Shown: piece after piece, positions 25,594 through 34,261 of the stretch
Layout of the letters: the number at the start of each line of letters is the position of its first letter
Numbering within the stretch: the stretch's first letter is position 1
Assembly (NCBI GenBank): GCA_017889125.1
Contig: JAGHER010000194.1
Coordinates: 1 to 37,025, forward strand
DNA: 37,025 bases
From: Lachnospiraceae bacterium
Lineage (GTDB): Bacteria; Bacillota; Clostridia; Lachnospirales; Lachnospiraceae
Direction: 5' to 3'
Notes under the pieces: generated by a model
The model's database searches: none
What the model saw: only the letters and a program-made list of their open reading frames with translations
Told to the model about the DNA's origin: nothing
Made by a program: the position numbers and the translations under genes

Positions 25594-27088
25594 TTGGCAG
25601 AAAAGATTTATCGAACAGGAATCTATGCAAGGCTTTCTCGTGAAGATAATGAACACGGTGAAAGCAACTCCATATCCAGCCAGAAGGCAATCTGTGTGGA
25701 GTATATTTCCCGGCATCCAGACCTGAAACTGGTGGAGATTTACGATGAAGATGACGGAGCAAAGATCTGAGTCGTTTCTCCCGTAATTATATTGAAGCGG
25801 GCAACTACTTGGAAAAGATTTTTCCGTCCCTGGGTATCCGCTATATCGCCGTTAATGACTGCTATGACAGCCTGGCTCCTGAAAACGCTTCAGATGCAAT
25901 CACGCTGCCCTTTAAGAACCTGGTTAATAACATTTACTGCCGGGATATTTCCATAAAAATTCGTACCAACCTGGAGGTAAAGCGCCGCAAAGGTGAGTAC
26001 GTCGGTTCTTTTGCTCCCTATGGCTATCGGAAATCTGCGGAAGACAAGAACCGGCTGGTAGTGGACGATGATGCCGCTGAGATTGTAACTATGATTTTCG
26101 GGATGTTCAAGGATGGTTTCCCGATTCTGCGGATTGCCCAACGGCTCAACCAAAGCGGCGTCCCCACCCCCATGGAGCACAAGCGCCAGCAGAGGGTAAA
26201 ATTCCAAACCGCTTTCCGCAGACGAGATGTGCCGCAATGGGAATACAACACCATTGCACGGATACTGAAAAATGAGGTCTATCTAGGAAATCTGCCCCAG
26301 GGGAAACGTGGAACGCCCAACCACAAGGTGCACGATATCCGGTTAAAAGAAGAAGCTGACTGGATTTGCGCAGAATCTACCCATGAAGCCCTGATTTCTC
26401 CGGACGATTTTATGGTGGTGTCAGAATTGCTCAAACGGGATATGTGGACGGCTGATGAGAGCGGGCATCATTACCTGTTCTCTGGATTCCTTTACTGCGG
26501 GGACTGTAAACAGGGCATGGTTCGCAAGACCGTAACCCGATGCAGGAAAAAGTATATTTACTATGTCTGCGGGAAGTGGTATTCCATACAATTCATGACC
26601 AGATTGAGACCGTTATGCATTTGGATCAAGTGCTTGCCTTTATTGAGCGGCTTCCTATGGAGAACCGGAAAGCCTTCAACTATGACGCACAGATTGTGAA
26701 AATCGAAGAAGAAATCGAGCGATACCGGAAATTAAAACTTCGACTTTATGAGGATCTGGCAGACGGAATCATTACCAAAAGCGAATATACGGAATTTCGC
26801 AATGCTTATACTGCCAGGATTGAGGAAAAGACAGAGGTTATCGAACGTCTGAAAAAAGAACAGACACAACCTGCCGTCACCGGCATGACGAACCACGCAT
26901 GGGTACAGGCATTCGCTCAGTTTAAAAATATTTCTAGACTTGATCGGCGTGTGCTGATTTCCCTGGTAGATCGGATTTTTATTTACGAAAACAAGGCAAT
27001 TGAAATTCAATTCCAATACCGAGATGAATACGAAGCAATCTTTCGTTATGTCCAGGAATTTGAAACAATGCCAGCAGCAGCCGGCTGA
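25594..27088 (+). pseudogene. Large serine recombinase (TnpX type), disrupted
   Basis: The start is a TTG at 25594 after TTGGAGG. The frame reads YRTGIYARLSRED (catalytic Ser) to VEIYDEDDGA, then loses roughly 35-40 residues and shifts. It resumes as KDLSRFSRNYIEAGNYL and continues through the recombinase domain to the zinc ribbon (CGDCKQG, YYVCG). There a second deletion and shift occur, and the helical C-terminus (HDQIETVMHLDQVLAFIE to FETMPAAAG) follows in a third frame. Both the catalytic arginine region joint and the zinc ribbon are damaged, so it should be inactive. Confidence 0.88.
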
Positions 27089-27103
27089 ACATAGGGGGAA
27101 AAT

Positions 27104-27409
27104 ATGGCAAGGAAAAGCAGAAAAAACGTCAGTCAGCCAAAAGTAACGGCGGATACCAGGCAGGTGTCCTATGTCACCGCCATTTATGCGAGACTTTCCG
27201 TAGAAAACAGCGGCAAGCAGGATGAAGGAGCTTCCCTTGAGAACCAGATTGATGTATGCAAAGAATACGTGGCAGGCTGCCCGTATCTCAGACTGTCCGA
27301 AGTTTATGCGGATAACGGAAAAACTGGCACGGTTTTTGACCGTCCCGCTTGGAACCGCTTGGTGGATGATGTACGGACAGGAAAGGTAGAGACCATTGTC
27401 GTGCGTGAT
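27104..27409 (+). pseudogene. Second large serine recombinase, 3'-truncated
   Basis: The N-terminal 102 residues of a TnpX-like resolvase domain: VTAIYARLSVENS (catalytic Ser), DNGKTGTVFDRPAWNRL, ETIVVRD. Homology stops just before the expected LSRFGR and is replaced by unrelated sequence that forms a terminator. AGGGGGAAAAT precedes the ATG, 16 bp after the first recombinase. Paired recombinases like this occur at the ends of Tn4451/Tn1549-like elements. Confidence 0.85.
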
Positions 27410-27420
27410 GACTGTGTAAT

Positions 27421-27480
27421 AATAGAACCAACACAGAAAGACCTTGAAAATCAAGGATCTGTAGCTGGTTCTATTTGTTT
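27421..27480 (+). terminator. Strong hairpin terminator at the truncation point
   Basis: Nested stems ATAGAACCA/TGGTTCTAT, ACAGA/TCTGT and CCTTG/CAAGG with an AAAAT loop, followed by TTGTTTTT. It was probably brought in by the rearrangement that truncated the recombinase. Confidence 0.75.
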
Positions 27481-27496
27481 TTGACCCGAAACAACG

Positions 27497-27772
27497 GATG
27501 CTTATGATAACCGCCCGGCCATTTCTGTCGAAGACTTAACAGATTATGAGACGGTTAAACCGCGCTTTTCTATCCTGCTTGTCGGACAGAAAGGAAATGA
27601 GGAAAAATTGAAGCAGATTCCACATCGTCCAATGAAGGATCTGACACTTGTCTACCGCATCCGTATTCAGGAAAACGAGCTTGGGACAGCGGCAGAGAAT
27701 CCCTTCGCACTCAAAACCATGTCCGAGATTTTCGCGGAACTGAGCAGCGGCAAGCAAAGCCTTCCACCATAA
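27497..27772 (+). pseudogene. DUF5688 family fragment
   Basis: An open frame without start codon, just after an in-frame TGA at 27482. It reads EDLTDYETVKPRFSILLVG, EEKLKQIPHRPMKDLTLVYRI, which is the N-terminal DUF5688 pattern found in clostridial conjugative elements. It ends at a TAA after about 92 codons, far short of the full domain. Confidence 0.6.
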
Positions 27773-27814
27773 ACTCGTACAGACTGGATTGACTCAAAGT
27801 ATGTCCCGTGTGGC

Positions 27815-28020
27815 AAAATAAATATCTTATCTGTGATCATGCTGACCATCTCTACAGACAATTCAATCCCTTAAAGATCCTGGAGCTGGTCATGGATGTC
27901 CCTTCTGCTCATTCCACGGGCATAAGGAGAGATCACTTTTCCTTCAATACCAGAGGTATCTGGCTGATATCTGGAATGAGCTTCGGTTTGAATTCCCCGT
28001 TCCGTCCTCCTTTTCGATAA
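27815..28020 (-). pseudogene. IS256-family transposase fragment
   Basis: The minus strand reads YQPDTSGIEGKVISPYARGMSRR-type sequence, DIHDQLQDL, then ELSVEMVSMITDKI. This is the N-terminal part of the Mutator/IS256 transposase. It contains a frameshift near 27985, a stop near 27870 and is cut at about 27820, before the DDE catalytic core. Confidence 0.75.
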
Positions 28021-28210
28021 GAATTGTCATATCTAAATTCTTACCAAAAAGGAGCCATTTTCTACCAAAAACACAACTTAATTTACACTACCTACCGTTG
28101 AGAAAACCTCCATAGCTGACTTCATCCATGTCAAGTCCTCCAAATCAATTTGCGAAAAATCTTGATACTGTCGCAATCGAAAGAATTCTCTTAAATTTTC
28201 CCAGTTGCTT
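28021..28210. other. Spacer, probable outer part of the IS256 remnant
   Basis: Contains the A/T-rich leader expected upstream of an IS256 transposase. GTGTAAATTAAGTTGTG on the minus strand near 28075-28095 resembles the terminal repeat of that family. No gene. Confidence 0.35.
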
Positions 28211-30175
28211 TTATACTGCTTTTATTTTTTCTATAACCTCTTTTAGAATAATTCTAGCAAACTCAACATATTGATCTTTAAAATCGCGAGAAAAATACAA
28301 GTCCAGCTTATCTTTGTATTGGGTCTCGTCTTGAGGAATATTCTCCATATTAGAACATAATTCTCTGATTTTTTCTAAATACATACGAGAATAATCGCAG
28401 GTTAATTCATCCCAATTTATTTGCGACATTTTGTAAGGAAGCCAATAGTTTTTCAGCTTTGAATTAAGCTCTCTTGAAATAAATATAAAATTAAAAAGAC
28501 CATTCACATATTTTTTATAGAATTTTTGCTCATATTCATATTCCAATTCTTTTCCATTCAAAACAAGTTTCGTCTTTTTTGAATCAGTATCACTCACAAT
28601 AAAATGTTCTACTGTAAAGGAATCATCGCTTTCAATAAAATCGTACAACTTCTTTGCCTTCCCATTAACAATTGATACTTTATCTCCACTAATTTTAAAG
28701 AAATTGTATAATGTCGCCAATGACTTACATCTAAATCGATAATCGTCCTCCGCTTCATTCATAGCTAGTTTGTACTGCGCAAGCAACCGTGTATCAGTAA
28801 TTTTTTCCGGCAAAAAATAAGATTTAATTTGATTAATTAATTCTGAATACCAAGTTTCATCATCTGCTTTCAACACGCTTAATAACACATCTTTACTTTT
28901 CTTATTTTCAAACACGGTAAACAAAACAGCTAAAACATATACACCGTAAATTTTTTGAAGAGTTGCTTGCGATTGTAATTCTTTATTCAAAAGAGTAGAA
29001 AGGATATATTTCATGATTAAGGCTTTTGGTAAAGTTTTACTGTCTTTTAGAACTTTTCCCATAATATTATGAATTATTTTAATCTCAACTTGATCCAGCT
29101 TTTCTTTCTTATCCTTCCTATTCAAATAATAAAAATAAGTTTCAAATCTTTGTGTTGACGAACGACTCTCCACAATTTCAATCATAAACTCAATAGCGGA
29201 ATTAAGATTACGAAGAGAGCGCAGCATATATGATTTGTTCCGGATTAATTCAATAATATGTATTCCTTCACGAAACGTTTTAGGGTTTTCTTCTCGTGTT
29301 TTAAATTCTTTTTTAACTAAAAAATCTTCGCCAAACTCCAAACCTCTATATTTAGGATTTTTATACAAGTCACAATAAAAGTAGTGTTCAAGGAACTTGA
29401 GCAATGGATAGTTCATTTTGTGTATATCCGCTTGAGTCGCATTTTCTTTAAATCGATACCACTCATCTCTTATCTCTTGACCAGAATCGTATTTAAACAA
29501 ATAACTTTTGAAAATATCTTCAGTATCTAGTTGTTTTCCTTTCAGGTTAACATCAATAAAATATCTAATTCCATCCCCAATATCTGTCGATTTATTCAGA
29601 ATAATGTTAATAGTACTTTTTCCTAGGTTTTCTAAAAATTTTTCTGCTCTAATCTGATCAGTAATCACAGGATGGGTTAAAATATATTGATACAAATGAT
29701 AATATTTATAACGCTGATGCAACTTATCGGATTGAATTACAGTTTTCTCTTCTAAAAGATCTTGAGGGAAATTATTTAACAAAATATTAGAAAATTCAAA
29801 AAAGCTCTCAACCTCAAGTTTACATGGAGAAAAAACATCTATTTGCTCATCATAATACTTTTTAATACATAAAAGTATCATGGTCAAAATAGTAATTCGC
29901 TGCTGTCCATCAATTATGGAAAATAAGTTATCCGAATGTTGCGTTAGAATAACATTTCCTAAATATTTTGGACCGGAATCAATGTCATCAATCAATTGAG
30001 CAACATTATCATTCCCCCAACGAATTTCTCGTTGAAAATCAGGAATAGTGTAAATACGATCTGCGCTTAGAGATAATATTTCTTTATCATTACTGCTTAA
30101 AGGAACACAAATTTTCTCCTCAGTTTTTGATAAGAATTTCTTGAGAGGAGCGATTATACCTAACAAATCAGACAT
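28211..30175 (-). CDS. GmrSD-type protein: DUF262 with DUF1524-like C-terminus
   Basis: 654 residues. The N-terminal DUF262 has YTIPDFQREIRWG (43-55) and SIIDGQQRITIL (87-98), the DGQQR nucleotide-hydrolysis motif of the ParB-like fold. The C-terminal part has VEHFIVSD (His 524), FNFIFISRELNSKL (562-574), which follows the HNH pattern of DUF1524 (H, then LGNLTLLxxxLN). Known relatives (GmrSD, BrxU, SspE) cut modified or phage DNA. The ATG at 30173-30175 follows AGGAGG by 7 bases; an upstream frame extension has no ribosome-binding site. Much richer in A+T than the core genes and flanked by IS256 and IS21 remnants, so acquired. It appears intact. Confidence 0.82.
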   Translation of the reverse strand: MSDLLGIIAPLKKFLSKTEEKICVPLSSNDKEILSLSADRIYTIPDFQREIRWGNDNVAQLIDDIDSGPKYLGNVILTQHSDNLFSIIDGQQRITILTMILLCIKKYYDEQIDVFSPCKLEVESFFEFSNILLNNFPQDLLEEKTVIQSDKLHQRYKYYHLYQYILTHPVITDQIRAEKFLENLGKSTINIILNKSTDIGDGIRYFIDVNLKGKQLDTEDIFKSYLFKYDSGQEIRDEWYRFKENATQADIHKMNYPLLKFLEHYFYCDLYKNPKYRGLEFGEDFLVKKEFKTREENPKTFREGIHIIELIRNKSYMLRSLRNLNSAIEFMIEIVESRSSTQRFETYFYYLNRKDKKEKLDQVEIKIIHNIMGKVLKDSKTLPKALIMKYILSTLLNKELQSQATLQKIYGVYVLAVLFTVFENKKSKDVLLSVLKADDETWYSELINQIKSYFLPEKITDTRLLAQYKLAMNEAEDDYRFRCKSLATLYNFFKISGDKVSIVNGKAKKLYDFIESDDSFTVEHFIVSDTDSKKTKLVLNGKELEYEYEQKFYKKYVNGLFNFIFISRELNSKLKNYWLPYKMSQINWDELTCDYSRMYLEKIRELCSNMENIPQDETQYKDKLDLYFSRDFKDQYVEFARIILKEVIEKIKAV

Positions 30176-30229
30176 TTCAATACCTCCTAGTACTGCAATT
30201 CTCATTTGCAAAATTCGACATTTTTCTCT

Positions 30230-30258
30230 ATTATACACCTCTTTCTTTATTAATGCTA
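30230..30258 (-). promoter_or_regulatory. Promoter candidate for the DUF262 gene
   Basis: Minus strand TAGCAT, a 17-base spacer, TATAAT. Good -10, poor -35. Confidence 0.4.
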
Positions 30259-30273
30259 TATAGAAAAACATTT

Positions 30274-30417
30274 TCATAAAGCTAATATCGATCTGTAATT
30301 CGCTGGATCTGCTGGGATAATGTTGATCTTGTATGCGTCATGCTTGATGCGATCCAAGATTACTTCTAAAAGAAGACTGTCATCTCCTCCAATCTGATCA
30401 TACCAACCATTGGAATC
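30274..30417 (-). pseudogene. IS21 helper ATPase (IstB) C-terminal remnant
   Basis: The minus frame reads SNGWYDQIGGDDSLLLEVIL, then DRIKHDAYKINI and ends YRSILAL-stop. The LxxxILDRIxHxxYxI pattern is the C-terminal end of IstB-type helpers of IS21 elements. No N-terminal Walker motifs remain upstream. Confidence 0.5.
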
Positions 30418-31002
30418 CACCGAGTCCGTCCTCAACACTCACTGGATGGCCTTTGACAGCATATTGGGGAAATGCATAGCAAACGACCAAGCTGAAGTAT
30501 GGTTCATCATCAGCTTGTCTGCAAAGGTCAACAGCTTGTATAACGTAAGATGGAAAGATCAGATCACTGTATTTAAAGATATTGTTCTTCAATCGGACGT
30601 TCTCAGTACCATTGCAGTCTTGCAGGAATTCTTTAAATCACTGAATCTGGCAGCGACTCAATTGCCGGAACCTCAGTGAGAAGGCTGAGAATAAAATTAA
30701 GAGACTAATACGTCAAACTTTACCCAGACAGCTATGCGGGCACATATCCGTATGACGCATTTATAGATGACCGGAACAACAAAAATGAATTTGTCATGTA
30801 AATACCAGAATAGAAACCTAACTTATTTCTGATTTGATTCGAAAGGACATTTGACTGTTTCTCCTGATCCTTGATCCTGTAGTAGTCTTCCATATCCAGG
30901 GGCAGATCCGCATGAGGGGCAGATCCGCATGAGTGTCAGGCTTCCGCAGTATTCGCCAAGGTCTGAAGCAAGCTCTGACTTTGGCTCATTGCCCGCGCAT
31001 TT
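30418..31002. other. Gene-free stretch between IS21 remnant and recombinase
   Basis: Open frames here have no ribosome-binding site or recognisable domain. The right part (from about 30850) matches the sequence at the right window edge (from about 36796), i.e. the extended 3' end of a related recombinase. It includes a 17-bp tandem duplication at 30899-30932. Confidence 0.45.
30899..30932. repeat. 17-bp exact tandem duplication
   Basis: GGGGCAGATCCGCATGA occurs twice in a row. The related sequence near 36844-36860 has a single copy, so this is a recent duplication. Confidence 0.85.
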
Positions 31003-32673
31003 TCAGTTGCTCAAGAGGCACACAGTTTCGACTGTTGTTTCATTGTCCCAACTCAATTCTTGTATCTCCTTTTCGTCAAAATAAACAGGAAATCGGAATT
31101 TAATGTGCTTCAGAATGCGGCCATCCGGCTGCTCTTCTTCAAAAATGTTGACTTGTTCAATGAAGCTATTAAGAAATGTCTTCTTCTCAGCATCCATGAA
31201 CTTATCATATAGTTTATCAAAATACAGAAGGAATTGATAGATATTGTCCCCTGAAATTTTCTGCTGACGCACATTTAAAATTCGGGTTTCTACTTCTTCA
31301 ATCTGTACTTCAACCGAATCAATATCTTCATACAGCTTATACAGACGTTCTTCCATATCTTGATACTTACGGTCATAATATTTATCAGATATGTCCAATG
31401 CATCCATTTGCTGACCAAGCCTTGACTTGGCACCGTTCAGCTGACGAAGTTTTTTACGAAGCTGTTCCTGCTCTTTTTCCAATTCATCCGTGTCAATTCT
31501 GGAACCAATCTTCTCTCGAATCGCATTCTCAAACTTCGGATTTTCTATCAATTTTCTGATTACTTCTTCTACAGCAGAGTCTATCTTTTCCTGCCCCCAT
31601 TGTTTACGATAGCCACATTTATGACCATTTATCGTAGTACGATGTTTACAGGCATAGTAGTAATAATCCTTATACAACGTCCCATCTTTTTTCTTCTTGC
31701 GGTTTACATTGCCATACATAGCAGCCCCGCATACCGGGCAACGAAGAATACCTGACAGAATATTTTCGTGATCCAGATTATAGATCTTTTCTGATTTTAC
31801 ACCTGTCTGCTGACGTTTCTTCTGTGCCAACTGCCAGAGTTCTTCTGAAACGATTTCATCATGTACACCATCATAAACCGGATATTCATCCTGTTTTACA
31901 ATGTGGTACTGGTTTCTTGTACCCGCTATTTTTTCATTTTTTCTTCGTCCATAGGCAAGCTTTCCACAATAAATAGGATTATCCAAAACCAACTTAACGA
32001 AATGTGCCGAGAACATATCCAATGTATTGTTCTGACGTTTCTTTTTCTCATATCCATGTTCATTAAGATATGCAGCAACAGCCGTTGCTCCCATCGTGGT
32101 ATTTACATACTTATCGTAAATGATTCGAATAACTTCTGCTTCATCTTCCTCAATCTCTAAGTATCCATCCACAAGTTTATAACCATACGGTGCAAATCCG
32201 CCGTTCCATTTACCTTCACGAGCTTTCTGCCTGCGTCCCTCCATAGTCTGAACCAGAATATTTTCTCGTTCAATTTCAGCAACAGCAGATAATACAGAAA
32301 TCATCAATTTACCGCTGTCCTTGGAACTGTCAATGCCATCTTCCACACAGATCAGATTAACTCCAAAATCCTGCATACGTTGCAGGGAGCTAAGTACATC
32401 GGCTGCATTTCGGCCAAAACGTGAGAGTTTAAATACCAGTACAAAATCAATGTCGTCTTTTCCTGCTTCTATATCCTTTAACATCTGCACAAACTGCGAA
32501 CGTCCATCAATATTTTTTCCGGATTTACCCTCATCAGAATATTCTCCGGCTATCATCATATCCTGAAATTCTGCATACTTTTTTAGCTTATCTTTTTGTG
32601 CATCCAAGCTATATCCATCTACCTGCATCGAGGTCGATACTCGTGTATATATGTAACATCTTCTTGTTTTCAA
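31003..32673 (-). CDS. Large serine recombinase (integrase/resolvase type)
   Basis: 556 residues, apparently intact. Resolvase domain: YIYTRVSTSMQVDGYSLDAQ (catalytic Ser13), VFKLSRFGRNAAD (catalytic Arg pair), SAVAEIEREN. Then a recombinase domain (GKWNGGFAPYGYKL, NPIYCGKLAYG), a zinc ribbon (CPVCG, later C-x-C type), a long coiled coil (about 410-480) and a beta C-terminus ending VETVCLLSN. It integrates, excises or inverts DNA at short att-like sites. Start is a TTG at 32671-32673 with GGAGG 10 bases before. It ends earlier than the related protein at the window's right edge, which continues about 27 residues. A palindrome lies 33 bp upstream of its start. Confidence 0.93.
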   Translation of the reverse strand: MKTRRCYIYTRVSTSMQVDGYSLDAQKDKLKKYAEFQDMMIAGEYSDEGKSGKNIDGRSQFVQMLKDIEAGKDDIDFVLVFKLSRFGRNAADVLSSLQRMQDFGVNLICVEDGIDSSKDSGKLMISVLSAVAEIERENILVQTMEGRRQKAREGKWNGGFAPYGYKLVDGYLEIEEDEAEVIRIIYDKYVNTTMGATAVAAYLNEHGYEKKKRQNNTLDMFSAHFVKLVLDNPIYCGKLAYGRRKNEKIAGTRNQYHIVKQDEYPVYDGVHDEIVSEELWQLAQKKRQQTGVKSEKIYNLDHENILSGILRCPVCGAAMYGNVNRKKKKDGTLYKDYYYYACKHRTTINGHKCGYRKQWGQEKIDSAVEEVIRKLIENPKFENAIREKIGSRIDTDELEKEQEQLRKKLRQLNGAKSRLGQQMDALDISDKYYDRKYQDMEERLYKLYEDIDSVEVQIEEVETRILNVRQQKISGDNIYQFLLYFDKLYDKFMDAEKKTFLNSFIEQVNIFEEEQPDGRILKHIKFRFPVYFDEKEIQELSWDNETTVETVCLLSN

Positions 32674-32705
32674 TTCTTATCCACCTCCATCCAAGGGTGA
32701 TATGC

Positions 32706-32730
32706 AATTGTGCAACGGGTCGTTGCACAA
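32706..32730. repeat. 25-bp palindromic repeat, copy 1
   Basis: Arms AATTGTGCAACG and CGTTGCACAA(TT) around GGT. It lies between the yhcG-type stop (32732-32734) and the recombinase start. An exact inverted copy lies at 33437-33461. Confidence 0.9.
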
Positions 32731-32731
32731 T

Positions 32732-33808
32732 TTATTCCAGTTCTTTTTCAATTTCTTCAATAGACGGTAAGCTGCTTTTCAGTTCTTCCGGAAGTGTTTT
32801 TACCATCTGATTTTTCCACTCTGCCACGCCAATCGGATTCTGGTATCCTGCAAGAGAATACTCAACAACAGTCTGATTTTTACCTTTGACAAGAAGCAAT
32901 CCAATGGTCGGATTGTCACTCGGATGGCGGAGAATATCATTCACTACATTTTGATACATATTGAGCTGACTGATAAATCCAGGCTCAAAATCGCAGGCTT
33001 TCAATTCAATTACTACATAGCAGCGAAGTTTTAAGTGGTAGAACAACAAATCAATATAAAAATCATCTCCACCTACTTCCAAATGTACCTGTCTGCCAAC
33101 AAATGCGAACCCCTGTCCCAACTCCAAAAGGAAGTTCTGGATATGTTCCGTCAGCTGACGTTCAATCTCCACCTCACGCCTTGGCATATCGGTACCAAGA
33201 AAATCAAACAAGTACGGATCTTTGAAAATCTGATTTGCCATATCCGAATCCGCAGGTGGTAGAGCAACAGGAAAATTATTGATGCTTTTTCCGGTACGCT
33301 CAATCAATCCACTTTGTATCTGCATATCAAGTATGGTTTTGCTCCAACCATTTTCTATTGTTTTATGTGCATACCAAATACGACTTTCTTCATCAGATAA
33401 TTTGTCCATCAGAGAAATATTACTTCTCCATGGTATTTGTGCAACGACCCGTTGCACAATTTCAAAATCAGTCCAACACTCTGCAAATTTTCTCATGTAT
33501 TTTATATTTCGTGGAGAAAAACCGGACATATCCGGAAATGCATCTTTCAAGTCTTTCGCCATACGGTCAATAACTTTAGCGCCCCAGCCTTCTTCTTCCT
33601 GTTTTTGCAGAATGGCTCTGCCAATATTCCAGTAAAGGCAAATCATACTGGAATTAGCATTCAGCACAACCTTTAGTCTTTGGTTCTCAATCTCTTTTTT
33701 GATTTCTTCTATAAAATTCAAATAACTATCACTCATTTCGGAAAGATTTGGAGCAACAGGAAATATCACTCCATCCTTATCTTTCCCCATACGTTTTCTA
33801 CTATCCAT
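32732..33808 (-). CDS. YhcG-type PD-(D/E)XK nuclease (DUF1016)
   Basis: 358 residues. N-terminal DUF1016 helical domain (YWNIGRAILQKQEEEGWGAKVIDRMAKDL-type pattern; VQRVVAQIPW at 118-127) and a C-terminal PD-(D/E)XK core: DDFYIDLLFYH (D253), VVIELKA (E268, K270), FISQLNMY. Relatives are stand-alone or restriction-associated nucleases common in defence islands. The ATG at 33806-33808 has GGAGG 8 bases before; a longer start at 33892 has none. The sequence coding for VQRVVAQ is itself a palindrome repeated just after the stop codon. Confidence 0.88.
   Translation of the reverse strand: MDSRKRMGKDKDGVIFPVAPNLSEMSDSYLNFIEEIKKEIENQRLKVVLNANSSMICLYWNIGRAILQKQEEEGWGAKVIDRMAKDLKDAFPDMSGFSPRNIKYMRKFAECWTDFEIVQRVVAQIPWRSNISLMDKLSDEESRIWYAHKTIENGWSKTILDMQIQSGLIERTGKSINNFPVALPPADSDMANQIFKDPYLFDFLGTDMPRREVEIERQLTEHIQNFLLELGQGFAFVGRQVHLEVGGDDFYIDLLFYHLKLRCYVVIELKACDFEPGFISQLNMYQNVVNDILRHPSDNPTIGLLLVKGKNQTVVEYSLAGYQNPIGVAEWKNQMVKTLPEELKSSLPSIEEIEKELE
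33437..33461. repeat. 25-bp palindromic repeat, copy 2 (inside the nuclease gene)
   Basis: Exact inverted copy of 32706-32730, judged by the asymmetric centre (ACC here, GGT there). It encodes residues VQRVVAQ of the DUF1016 domain, a position where such proteins commonly read VQ..VAQIPW, so this copy may be the ancestral one. Confidence 0.9.
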
Positions 33809-33921
33809 ATTCTTTGCCTCCGTATGTATTCTCGACTCATTTATTACAGTTGAAATTATTTGTCCCAACTTTATTATAACATAGATTTTCAATATCTCAA
33901 TAGGGAAGACACACGATATAG

Positions 33922-33947
33922 AAAAAAGGTGCCCGATATGGACACCT
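33922..33947 (-). terminator. Terminator hairpin
   Basis: Minus strand AGGTGTCC, 5-base loop, GGGCACCT, then TTTTTTC; one mismatch in the stem. It closes the small decayed frame at 33959-34091. Confidence 0.7.
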
Positions 33948-33958
33948 CTAAACTCTGG

Positions 33959-34091
33959 TTAACCTGCTTCTTTCTGTTTTTCATTTGTTTCTTCGATGTC
34001 CTGAATTTCCCGGAGAAGCTCATCGCCGTACTTTTCAATCATACGATTCAGAAAATCAATGCATCGTTCAAATGCTATATTCTGTTCCACG
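33959..34091 (-). pseudogene. Possible small gene of about 43 codons, frame broken near its start
   Basis: GGAGG is followed 7 bases later by GTG-GAA-CAG, but this frame stops after a few codons. One base over, the frame runs on as FERCIDFLNRMIEKYGDELL to EKQKEAG and a stop, then a terminator. Deleting one A from the AAA near 34080 would join them. Either a frameshifted gene or a shorter one starting at the internal ATG. No family recognised. Confidence 0.35.
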
Positions 34092-34145
34092 AGCTTCCCT
34101 CCCTTCAAGTCATCTGCTGTTCTTTCTCCTATTTGCAAGATGTGA

Positions 34146-34223
34146 TATAATGCTTAGCAGAAAGATTTTTTAATCTACGTTCATTTTAAGCTAATAAAAG
34201 CGAAAACTCATTGAGCGTAGATT
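34146..34223 (+). promoter_or_regulatory. Promoter region of the STAND gene with inverted repeat
   Basis: TATAAT at 34146-34151 without a convincing -35. AATCTACG (34172-34179) pairs with CGTAGATT (34216-34223), and ATTGAGC occurs twice at 34210-34227. Possible operator or leader hairpin. An AGGGAGG precedes the ATG at 34262. Confidence 0.4.
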
Positions 34224-34261
34224 GAGCATAAATTGACTACTTTTCGAAGGGAGGTCTGTTC

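Noticed and set aside
30410-30679. Plus-strand 89-codon frame
   Set aside because: No Shine-Dalgarno and no family resemblance; start overlaps the IS21 remnant. Possibly a fragment of an unknown gene.
34089-34091. GTG as start of an intact small gene
   Set aside because: Rereading the bases shows the frame from this GTG stops after a few codons; the conserved-looking peptide is one base out of frame.
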